In this document: one piece after another, positions 6,364 to 11,176 of the stretch | Layout of the letters: every line of letters begins with the position of its first letter | Position numbering within the stretch: the first letter of the stretch is position 1 | From: Patescibacteria group bacterium | GTDB taxonomy: Bacteria > Patescibacteria > Paceibacteria > UBA6257 > 2-01-FULL-56-20 | Direction: 5' to 3' | NCBI GenBank assembly: GCA_023484365.1 | Contig: JAMDBA010000008.1 | Span: 1 to 11,176 of the forward strand | DNA length: 11,176 nt | The notes under the pieces: model-generated | What the model saw: the letters and a program-made list of their open reading frames with translations, nothing else | Databases searched by the model: none | Told to the model about the DNA's origin: nothing | Translations under genes and position numbers: made by a program

Positions 6364-6364
6364 G

Positions 6365-6943
6365 ATGGTGGAAGAAAATAAACCAAAAGAAAAATTACAG
6401 ATTCCAGACGGCAAGCCTATTAGGCAGTGGTATGCCATACACACTTATTCCGGCTACGAAGAAGCGGTGGCGCGGTATTTAAAACAAAGAGTTGAATCTT
6501 TGGCGATGAGTGATAAGATTTTTAACGTTATCGTTCCCAAGGAAAAAAAGATAAAAATTAAGAACGGCCGGCGCGCTGCCACCGAAGAAAAAATTTATCC
6601 CGGATACGTCTTGGTTGAAATGATGCTTTCGGAAGATTCCTGGTATGTGGTAAGAAACACTCCTCACGTAACCGGATTTGTTGGAGCCGACGCCACCAAG
6701 CCGACGCCGCTTTCTAAGGAAGAAATTGATTATCTGTTGGGGAGAATGGGAGGCGAAGCTCCAAAGATGAACATTGAATTAGAGGTTGGCGATTTAATTA
6801 AAGTAACCGACGGACCGTTTAAAGATTACGACGGCAAGATTTCCGAAATAAACAACGAAAGAGGGACGATTAAGGTAATGGTGCCGGTATTTGGAAGAGA
6901 TACTGCTGTTGAAATAGATTCGCTTCAGGTCAAAAAAGTTTAA
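6365..6943 (+). CDS. nusG: Transcription termination/antitermination factor NusG
   Basis: NusG binds the RNA polymerase clamp through its N-terminal domain and couples transcription to Rho or to the ribosome (S10) through its KOW domain. The 192 residues show a basic/acidic N-terminal extension (1-20), the NGN domain from QWYAIHTYSGYEEAV (21-35) through YPGYVLVEM (78-86) and VRNTPHVTGFVG (96-107), then a linker. A C-terminal KOW domain starts at EVGDLIKVTDGPFKDYDG (140-157) and ends with the usual VEIDSLQVKKV. Length and order are standard. The ATG lies one base after the secE stop with no Shine-Dalgarno site, so translation is probably coupled to secE. Eleven bases after its stop comes the broken rplK copy rather than the intact gene. 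Confidence 0.97.
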   Translation: MVEENKPKEKLQIPDGKPIRQWYAIHTYSGYEEAVARYLKQRVESLAMSDKIFNVIVPKEKKIKIKNGRRAATEEKIYPGYVLVEMMLSEDSWYVVRNTPHVTGFVGADATKPTPLSKEEIDYLLGRMGGEAPKMNIELEVGDLIKVTDGPFKDYDGKISEINNERGTIKVMVPVFGRDTAVEIDSLQVKKV

Positions 6944-6948
6944 AATTT

Positions 6949-7118
6949 AAATTATGGCTAAAAAAATAAAAACAACTTTAAAATTACAAATCTCGGCTGG
7001 TGCCGCCAATCCGTCTCCATCGTCGCTTCGCTCCTCTCTGGAACCCAGCGGTTCCAGTTCCTCCGCCACGGGAAAACTTCCGTTTTCCCGAACCCTTTCC
7101 CACGGCGCCGGATTTTAG
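6949..7118 (+). pseudogene. Truncated duplicate of the rplK 5' end (54-codon open frame)
   Basis: Bases 6949-6983 are identical over 35 bases to 7132-7166 at the start of intact rplK, including the ATG (6954-6956). After that the copies still encode nearly the same residues (LQISAGAANPSPS against [13 protein letters not shown]) but with mostly synonymous codon differences. From about 7020 the similarity ends in a GC-rich hairpin block. The frame stays open to TAG at 7116-7118, giving a Ser-rich tail unlike L11. It cannot bind rRNA as L11, since nearly all of both domains is missing. It sits between nusG and rplK in the operon and would be transcribed, and probably translated, if it starts as rplK does. 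A role as a leader is possible but unsupported. Confidence 0.8.
7014..7110. repeat. GC-rich block with two perfect hairpins inside the secE-nusG-rplK operon
   Basis: CTGGAACC (7038-7045) pairs perfectly with GGTTCCAG (7050-7057) around a CAGC loop. CGGGAAAAC (7069-7077) pairs perfectly with GTTTTCCCG (7082-7090) around TTCC. A CGGCGCCG palindrome lies at 7103-7110. Base composition is strikingly higher in G+C than the flanking AT-rich DNA. It looks like an inserted short repeat of a kind also suggested at 1-125, with CGCTTCGCTCC-type sequence at its left edge (7024-7034). No family is recognised. Neither hairpin has a T tract, so neither is a good terminator. Confidence 0.6.
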
Positions 7119-7136
7119 TATTCTTATTTAAAAATT

Positions 7137-7562
7137 ATGGCTAAAAAAATAAAAACAACTTTAAAACTTCAGATTCCGGCGGGCGCGGCCAATCCGGCGC
7201 CGCCAATCGGTCCGGCTTTGGGTCAGCACGGCGTTAATATCGCCGAATTTTGCAAACAATTTAACGACGCTACAAAAGAAATGACGGGCGACATTATTCC
7301 TGCCGAAATCACCATTTACGAAGACAGGAGTTTTACTTTTCGGCTGAAAACTCCGCCCGCTTCGGCACTACTCAAAAAAGCCGCCGGAGCCGCTAAAGGC
7401 GCCGCCAATCCTTTGAAGGAAAAAGTAGGCAAGGTGAGCAGGGAAGATTTAAGAAAAATCGCCGAAAGAAAAATGGTTGACTTGAACGCTAACGATATAG
7501 AAGCGGCCGAGAAAATCATCCGCGGCACCGCGCGCTCTATGGGCATAGAGATAGAGAAATAA
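7137..7562 (+). CDS. rplK: 50S ribosomal protein L11 (uL11)
   Basis: L11 binds the GTPase-associated centre of 23S rRNA at the base of the stalk and takes part in factor binding. The 141 residues are full length. The N-terminal domain has [20 protein letters not shown] (14-33) and the basic, Pro-rich linker KTPPASALL (71-79). The C-terminal rRNA-binding domain has [20 protein letters not shown] (97-116) and ends in [12 protein letters not shown]. The start matches the family (MAKKI) and lacks a Shine-Dalgarno site. It follows a broken copy of its own 5' end. A strong terminator comes straight after, so rplA, rplJ and rplL are not in this operon, unlike the common rplK-rplA order. Its early codons are richer in G/C than the matching codons of the broken copy. 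Confidence 0.98.
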   Translation: MAKKIKTTLKLQIPAGAANPAPPIGPALGQHGVNIAEFCKQFNDATKEMTGDIIPAEITIYEDRSFTFRLKTPPASALLKKAAGAAKGAANPLKEKVGKVSREDLRKIAERKMVDLNANDIEAAEKIIRGTARSMGIEIEK

Positions 7563-7583
7563 TTATTTTTTATAGATTTGTTT

Positions 7584-7611
7584 AAAAAAGAGGCTTGAAA
7601 GCCTCTTTTTT
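7584..7611. terminator. Strong intrinsic terminator after rplK
   Basis: AAAAAAGAGGC (7584-7594) and GCCTCTTTTTT (7601-7611) are perfect 11-base arms around a TTGAAA loop, giving a GC core with A and T runs on both sides. It ends the secE-nusG-rplK transcript and could also work on the opposite strand. Confidence 0.92.
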
Positions 7612-7774
7612 AATATTAGTATAAGCCATAACGCTTGTCGGGTTGTTTATAGTCCGATTAATACAATAAGGAACAACCTTTAAGATAAAAATTGCGGAAA
7701 ACAAGTAATTAATTTTCGTTTTATGTAAATTAATTTTTAATAATTAAAAATTACTTATCCACCGCTTCTTGCTA
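7612..7774. other. AT-rich gap after the rplK terminator; inverted repeats only
   Basis: No gene is seen. GGTTGTT (7641-7647) faces AACAACC (7672-7678), and AAGTAATT (7703-7710) faces AATTACTT (7749-7756). TTATCCACC (7755-7763) matches a DnaA box except for its last base. A single box is not enough to call an origin. The stretch probably contains upstream control sequence of the following secreted-protein gene. Confidence 0.4.
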
Positions 7775-7806
7775 TTGATATATATATATATATATATATA
7801 TATACT
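7775..7806 (+). promoter_or_regulatory. Promoter candidate with an AT-repeat spacer
   Basis: TTGATA (7775-7780) serves as a possible -35 and TATACT (7801-7806) as a possible -10, separated by 20 bases made entirely of AT repeats. The 20-base spacing is long, and loss of one or two repeat units would give 18 or 16. TATATA inside the tract can also serve as -10 at shorter spacings. Transcription would begin just after the tract, leaving a leader of roughly 65-70 bases. Confidence 0.45.
7778..7804. repeat. AT dinucleotide microsatellite, 27 bases
   Basis: An uninterrupted alternation of A and T runs for 27 bases (13.5 units). Tracts this long are unusual in bacterial chromosomes and are prone to slippage. 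It is placed about 75 bases ahead of a secreted-protein gene, where a length change could alter promoter spacing. Confidence 0.95.
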
Positions 7807-7823
7807 TAAAGAAAGGCCAAAAT

Positions 7824-7857
7824 CCTATTCGGCGGCTAAATATGACCAGCGGATAGG
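7824..7857 (+). promoter_or_regulatory. Hairpin in the leader of the secreted-protein gene
   Basis: CCTATTCG (7824-7831) pairs with CGGATAGG (7850-7857) as eight pairs including one T-G wobble, around an 18-base loop. It has no T tract, so it is not a terminator. No Shine-Dalgarno site lies between it and the ATG at 7880. A role in mRNA stability or binding is possible but not shown. Confidence 0.35.
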
Positions 7858-7879
7858 TAAAAATACATATAAGTAAAAT

Positions 7880-8836
7880 ATGAAAAAATATTTAGTTCTG
7901 TTCGTTTCGGTGTTAGTGTTCTCGGTCGTATTCATGGTCGATGGCGTTCAAGCGCAAGTTTCGTCTAATCCTACCTTTGTTGGCGCTGTTCAGCAGAATA
8001 ATAATATATCTGCTATGCAGACTCAGCTTCAGGCGCTTACGCAGCAGTTGCAAGCGATTCAAAATCAGTTGCAGCAATCCGCCGCTTCTGGGCAAGTTGT
8101 TTCGGGCAGTTCAAGTCAGGGCGGGGCAAGTTCAGCATCGCCAGTTAATTCTCCATCCCAGTTTTCACAGAGCATAAATTTTGGCTCGCAAGGCGATCAA
8201 GTTTTAAATTTACAAAATGAACTTCAGGATCTTCACTTTTTTCCTGCCGATATAAGTCCAACTGGATATTTTGGCCCGATAACCCAAAAGGCAGTGAGCG
8301 CCTTCCAAAGCGCAAATAACTTGTCTCCAAATGGTTTGATGGATGCTTCAACAATAAGCGCCTTGCAGCAATCCGCCGCTTCTGGGCAAGTTGTTTCGGG
8401 CAGTTCAAGTCAGGGCGGGGCAAGTTCAGCATCGCCAACATCAGCCAATCCTCCATCGGCATGGGTTAATCCTTCCGCCTCAACCACGCTTCCTGTCTTC
8501 GGCTCGCCCATTATATCTTCAATATCTCCGTCTTCCGGACCTGTCAACACGCAAGTAACCATAACAGGTAGTTTCACCTTAACCGGCAACAAGGTTAAAT
8601 TCGGCTCCCTGGATACCCTGGGTACCGAGAACAATCCCAGCTACACCCTCAATTCTTTTGACGGTAAAACTCTCGTCTTCACGGTTCCCCCAGGCAATTA
8701 TCTTCCCTGCTGGTATACCACGCCCGCGTGCGGAGCTCCAGCTTTTTTGACTCAGCCAGGTGTTTATGGAGTTTCCGTTACCAACGCCAACGGTACGAGC
8801 AACACAGTCACCTTCACGGTGACAGCCCTCCGTTAG
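7880..8836 (+). CDS. Secreted peptidoglycan-binding protein with IPT/TIG domain
   Basis: The 318 residues begin with a signal peptide (basic MKK, hydrophobic core about 4-20, likely cleavage after VQA at 23-25). A Gln-rich coiled-coil-like stretch follows at 38-66. Next comes a 25-residue Ser/Gly-rich linker (64-88), a PG_binding_1 domain (about 98-162, with GDQVLNLQNELQDL, GYFGPITQKAVSAFQ and NGLMDASTISAL), an exact second copy of the linker (162-186), and an IPT/TIG Ig-like domain (about 208-315, with ISSISPSSGPVNTQVTITG). PG_binding_1 domains bind cell-wall peptidoglycan and TIG domains are common in surface proteins, so this is probably an exported wall-attached protein. Two cysteines (277 and 284) may form a disulphide. 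No enzyme motif or sortase signal is seen. The TIG part uses more C-ending codons than the rest. Expression may depend on the AT tract upstream. Confidence 0.85.
   Translation: MKKYLVLFVSVLVFSVVFMVDGVQAQVSSNPTFVGAVQQNNNISAMQTQLQALTQQLQAIQNQLQQSAASGQVVSGSSSQGGASSASPVNSPSQFSQSINFGSQGDQVLNLQNELQDLHFFPADISPTGYFGPITQKAVSAFQSANNLSPNGLMDASTISALQQSAASGQVVSGSSSQGGASSASPTSANPPSAWVNPSASTTLPVFGSPIISSISPSSGPVNTQVTITGSFTLTGNKVKFGSLDTLGTENNPSYTLNSFDGKTLVFTVPPGNYLPCWYTTPACGAPAFLTQPGVYGVSVTNANGTSNTVTFTVTALR
8069..8143 (+). repeat. 75-base in-frame direct repeat, copy 1
   Basis: This copy is identical base for base to 8363-8437, 294 bases further on. It encodes residues 64-88, a Ser/Gly/Ala-rich linker starting LQQSAASGQVV. 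Identity at every third position implies recent duplication or gene conversion. The two copies flank exactly the peptidoglycan-binding domain. Confidence 0.97.
8363..8437 (+). repeat. 75-base in-frame direct repeat, copy 2
   Basis: Identical to 8069-8143, this copy encodes residues 162-186 between the peptidoglycan-binding and TIG domains. Because the offset is 98 whole codons, recombination between the copies would delete or duplicate the peptidoglycan-binding domain without breaking the frame. Confidence 0.97.
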
Positions 8837-8908
8837 CTCTCAATTCCAATTACTGTGATGTCAGCGAAAGGATAGATTAGACATTAAATTAGAATTATTA
8901 GTTTATTC

Positions 8909-8941
8909 AAATAGGACGCCCCATAAAGAGGTGTCCTATTT
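8909..8941. terminator. Terminator after the secreted-protein gene
   Basis: AAATAGGACGCC (8909-8920) and GGTGTCCTATTT (8930-8941) form a 12-pair stem with one G-T wobble and a 9-base loop, ending in TTT. It lies 73 bases after the stop codon with no gene between, and its near symmetry would allow function on both strands. Confidence 0.75.
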
Positions 8942-9093
8942 AAGATATCATTATATTAATAACCACTAAATGATTATTTTAATAATGAAATAGGAAGCTG
9001 GAGGGATATTAATCTTTATCTATCAACGAGACTGTAAAACCCGCTTTTTATATTTAATTTTTATTTATGTTTGTGATATTCTTATTCTAAGAA
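8942..9093. other. AT-rich gap without recognisable genes
   Basis: Only short AT-rich palindromes (for example ATTATT/AATAAT near 8973-8986) and scattered short frames are visible. Promoter-like hexamers occur, but none with convincing spacing, so I do not place the hpf promoter here with confidence. Confidence 0.35.
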
Positions 9094-9099
9094 GGGCAG

Positions 9100-9180
9100 G
9101 CGGTAAAAGCGGCGGCAAGGAGAGCACTCATTCATTACAAAACAGAATTGGAGGTCACCTCTTGCCGCCTCTTTTGCCGC
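9100..9180. other. Long GC-rich hairpin upstream of hpf (structured RNA or short mobile repeat)
   Basis: The left arm 9100-9119 and right arm 9161-9180 pair over 20 positions: GCGG/CCGC, one T-G wobble, AAAAG/CTTTT, one C-T mismatch, then GGCGGCAAG/CTTGCCGCC. The 41-base loop contains GAGGTCACCTC (9151-9161), a palindrome with 5-base arms overlapping the right arm by one base. The element is far richer in G+C than its AT-rich surroundings and has no T tract, so it is not a standard terminator. It lies 50 bases before the hpf start, either as part of its leader or as an independent repeat. I do not recognise a family. Confidence 0.55.
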
Positions 9181-9210
9181 TTATCCGACTGAATTTTTAT
9201 TTTAGCCATA

Positions 9211-9223
9211 AAGAGGATATAAT
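9211..9223 (+). promoter_or_regulatory. hpf start signals: weak ribosome site overlapping a consensus -10
   Basis: AAGAGGA (9211-9217) is a purine-rich site 12 bases before the ATG, long for a Shine-Dalgarno. TATAAT (9218-9223) follows at once, a perfect -10 only six bases before the ATG. If used as promoter it would give a leaderless transcript, but no good -35 exists. Which reading holds cannot be decided from sequence. Confidence 0.35.
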
Positions 9224-9229
9224 TATTTT

Positions 9230-9547
9230 ATGAATATAAACATCAAAGCGGTTGATATAGATTTAACACCGGCTCTTAAAGATTATATCAACGAGAAAAT
9301 AAACGATCTTGATAAATTTATCGGCAAGGTAGAAAAAAAAGGCGATATTAAAGTTTTTATAGAGGTCGGCCGTTCAACTAATCATCACTACAAAGGAGAG
9401 GTGTTTTTTGCCAAGGGTGATTTGGATTTGCCTGGCAAGTCGGCGATAGTTGAATCAACTGGGGAAAGCGTTTACGCCGCGATTGACTTATTAAAAGATA
9501 AATTACGCCGGGAGATTGAGAAGTATCGCGATCAGAAAGATTTATAG
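9230..9547 (+). CDS. hpf: Ribosome hibernation promoting factor, short form (HPF/RaiA family)
   Basis: The 105-residue protein binds the 30S decoding region and holds ribosomes inactive under stress or slow growth. It shows the whole beta-alpha-beta-beta-beta-alpha S30AE fold. The N-terminal strand NINIKAVDIDLTPALKDYI leads into the first helix, strands follow around IKVFIEVGRST and HYKGEVFFAKGDLDLPG, and the final helix contains ESVYAAIDLLKDKLRREIEK (79-98). It stops there, so it is a short form without the C-terminal dimerisation domain of long HPF. Whether it acts as HPF or as RaiA (YfiA) cannot be told from sequence. secA begins five bases after its stop, an arrangement known from other bacteria, so the two are probably co-transcribed. 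Confidence 0.92.
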   Translation: MNINIKAVDIDLTPALKDYINEKINDLDKFIGKVEKKGDIKVFIEVGRSTNHHYKGEVFFAKGDLDLPGKSAIVESTGESVYAAIDLLKDKLRREIEKYRDQKDL

Positions 9548-9552
9548 TCTAA

Positions 9553-11176
9553 ATGCCTGGTTTTTTTAAAAAAATTTTGGGCATAGACCAGCTGTCCCGT
9601 TTAAAGCCGATTCTTAATCGGATTAATGAGCTGGAGGAAGAAATAAAGAAACTTAAAGACGAAGAAATAAAACTTCGTTTTCTTAAGATTAAAGGAGAAT
9701 TTTCAGAAAGGAGCAGAAGTGATTTGCTTGTTGAGGCGTTTGCTCTGGCGCGTGAAGCAGCTGTGCGCACTGTCAACAAGCGGCCTTTTGACGTTCAAAT
9801 TTTAGGCGGGATTGTTTTGGACGAAGGCTCTATAGTGGAGATGTTGACCGGAGAAGGAAAAACTTTAGCGGCAGTGGCGCCGGCGGCTTTTAACGCCCTG
9901 GAGGGCAAGGGTGTTCACGTGGTAACTGTTAACGAATATTTGGCCCGCCGTGACGCGGTCTGGATGGGTCAGATATATAAATTTTTAGGATTGAGTGTTT
10001 CTTGCCTTGTTCCCAACGGCGCTTATTTATATGACCCTGATTTTACTATCCCGAAAGAAGGTGAAGTTTTAGCCGACAAAGAAAGGGATCTCACCGGAAA
10101 CTTTTTGGTTCAGCAGGAGTTTCTGAAGCCTGTTTCCCGGCGGGAAGCTTATCTTGCCGACGTCACTTACGGAACCAACCAGGAATTTGGCTTTGATTAT
10201 TTGCGCGATAATTTAGCTTACTCATTAGAACAGCAGGCGCAAAGAGAGCCGCATTTCGCAATTATAGATGAAGTGGACAGTATTTTAATAGATGAAGCGC
10301 GGACGCCTTTGATTATTGCCGCGCCAGACATCCAATCAAGCGAACTCTACAAGACTTTTGCGCGGCTGGTTTCGTATCTTCAAAAAGAAACCGATTACAG
10401 CGTTGACGAAAAATTTAAATCCGTTTCCATAAACGATTCGGGGATTTCTAAAATTGAGAAATCACTCGGCGTCTCCAATCTTTATTCTCCGGAGAATTTG
10501 CGGCTGACGAGATTCTTAGAAGAAAGCCTGAAGGCTAAAGAACTTTTCCGCCGTGATAAAAATTACGTGGTTAAAAACGGCGAAATACTCATTGTTGACG
10601 AGTTTACCGGAAGGCTGCTTTTCGGCCGGCGTTATACCGGCGGCCTTCACCAGGCAATTGAAGCCAAGGAAGGGGTTTTAGTAAAAGATGAAAACAAAAC
10701 TTACGCTCAAGTTTCAATCCAGAATTATTTCCGCCTTTACAAGAAGCTTTCCGGAATGACGGGGACGGCTCAGACGTCAGCTGAAGAATTTTCCAAAGTT
10801 TATAGTCTTGAAGTTGTCAGTATTCCTCCGAATCAGCCGATGGTAAGGCGCGATAACGCCGATCTTATTTATAAAGATCTTAAAAATAAATGGCGGGCAA
10901 TAGCAAAAGAAGTTGAAGAGAGAAATAAAAAAGGCCAGCCGGTTTTAATCGGCACGGCATCAATTGAGCATAACGAACACTTGGCGGAATTATTAAAGGA
11001 AGCGGGGGTCGGCTGTGAAGTTTTAAACGCCAAAAACAACGAGCGCGAAGGAGCGATTATCGCTCAAGCCGGCAAATTGGGGGCGGTAACAGTAGCTACC
11101 AATATGGCCGGGCGAGGCGTTGATATAATTTTAGGCGGCAATCCGCCAGACCAAAAAGAGGCGGATAAAATCAAAT
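9553..11176 (+). CDS. secA: Preprotein translocase ATPase SecA, 5' part (runs off window)
   Basis: SecA is the ATP-driven motor that pushes preproteins through SecYEG. About 541 codons are present and the frame is still open at the window end. It starts MPGFFKKILG, five bases after hpf. Visible are Walker A TGEGKT (99-104, preceded by ML rather than the common MK or MR), VTVNEYLARRDA (124-135), DVTYGTNQEFGFDYLRDN (203-220), Walker B IIDEVDSILIDEARTPLII (237-255), SGMTGTA of the helicase core, and TNMAGRGVDIILGG near the right edge. Between the first nucleotide-binding segments, residues about 152-195 hold an insertion of roughly 35 residues (NGAYLYDPDF onwards) compared with the E. coli enzyme as I remember it. 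The C-terminal scaffold, wing and zinc-binding tail lie outside the window. Confidence 0.97.
   Translation, partial: MPGFFKKILGIDQLSRLKPILNRINELEEEIKKLKDEEIKLRFLKIKGEFSERSRSDLLVEAFALAREAAVRTVNKRPFDVQILGGIVLDEGSIVEMLTGEGKTLAAVAPAAFNALEGKGVHVVTVNEYLARRDAVWMGQIYKFLGLSVSCLVPNGAYLYDPDFTIPKEGEVLADKERDLTGNFLVQQEFLKPVSRREAYLADVTYGTNQEFGFDYLRDNLAYSLEQQAQREPHFAIIDEVDSILIDEARTPLIIAAPDIQSSELYKTFARLVSYLQKETDYSVDEKFKSVSINDSGISKIEKSLGVSNLYSPENLRLTRFLEESLKAKELFRRDKNYVVKNGEILIVDEFTGRLLFGRRYTGGLHQAIEAKEGVLVKDENKTYAQVSIQNYFRLYKKLSGMTGTAQTSAEEFSKVYSLEVVSIPPNQPMVRRDNADLIYKDLKNKWRAIAKEVEERNKKGQPVLIGTASIEHNEHLAELLKEAGVGCEVLNAKNNEREGAIIAQAGKLGAVTVATNMAGRGVDIILGGNPPDQKEADKIK

Noticed and set aside
7013..7110. Transcription terminator between nusG and rplK
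   Set aside because: The two hairpins have perfect stems but no following T tract, so intrinsic termination is unlikely.
7612..7806. Replication origin, from a near-DnaA box next to an AT-rich tract
   Set aside because: Only one TTATCCAC match is present, there is no box cluster, and neither dnaA nor dnaN is adjacent. gyrB is over 1.8 kb away.
8069..8437. CRISPR-like direct repeats
   Set aside because: Only two copies of 75 bases exist, in frame within a coding gene and flanking a protein domain; there is no array or cas gene.
8145..8462. 105-codon - strand frame opposite the secreted-protein gene
   Set aside because: It is antisense to the peptidoglycan-binding domain and its repeats, with no motif of its own.
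9100..9180. Integron attC-like recombination site
   Set aside because: The long imperfect hairpin is suggestive, but I could not find the RYYYAAC/GTTRRRY core pair, and there is no integrase.

Overview
The window is a chromosomal housekeeping segment that most resembles a Parcubacteria-type member of the Candidate Phyla Radiation (Patescibacteria). The evidence is compact core genes with short gaps, moderately AT-rich DNA, several starts without a Shine-Dalgarno site, a SerRS with motif variants I associate with that group, a short HPF and a secreted peptidoglycan-binding/TIG protein. UGA ends one gene and is not read as sense in the long genes, so the code looks standard and the UGA=Gly lineages are unlikely. 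Taxonomy is inferred from recalled family features, not from a search.

Layout. 1-257 is a GC-rich block of hairpins followed by an AT-rich promoter-like stretch. 258-2820 is a three-gene + strand unit: a small membrane protein of the YdjM-like hydrolase type, serS (4-base overlap) and an ftsQ-like division gene, closed by a bidirectional terminator. 2865-3551 on the - strand is a short S49 (SppA-type) peptidase with no membrane anchor. 3552-3898 is a divergent control region with a - strand promoter and a long, structured gyrB leader. gyrB fills 3899-5914. 5915-6171 holds a roughly 150-base inverted-repeat element whose right arm supplies a near-consensus promoter for secE-nusG-rplK (6172-7562). 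Inside that operon lies a decayed second copy of the rplK 5' end fused to a GC-rich hairpin block. The operon ends in a strong terminator directly after rplK, with no rplA. 7612-7879 is AT-rich and contains a 27-base AT dinucleotide tract placed like a promoter spacer ahead of a secreted peptidoglycan-binding/TIG protein (7880-8836). 8837-9229 holds that gene's terminator and a long GC-rich hairpin. 9230-11176 is hpf followed by secA, which runs off the window end.

How it fits together. The genes serve translation (serS, rplK, hpf), transcription elongation (nusG), protein export (secE, secA), DNA topology (gyrB), division (ftsQ) and the cell surface. No complete mobile element, CRISPR array, tRNA or rRNA was seen. 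The novelty is in the non-coding parts: the gyrB leader, the inverted-repeat element donating a promoter, the duplicated and broken rplK start, the AT-tract promoter and the hairpin upstream of hpf.
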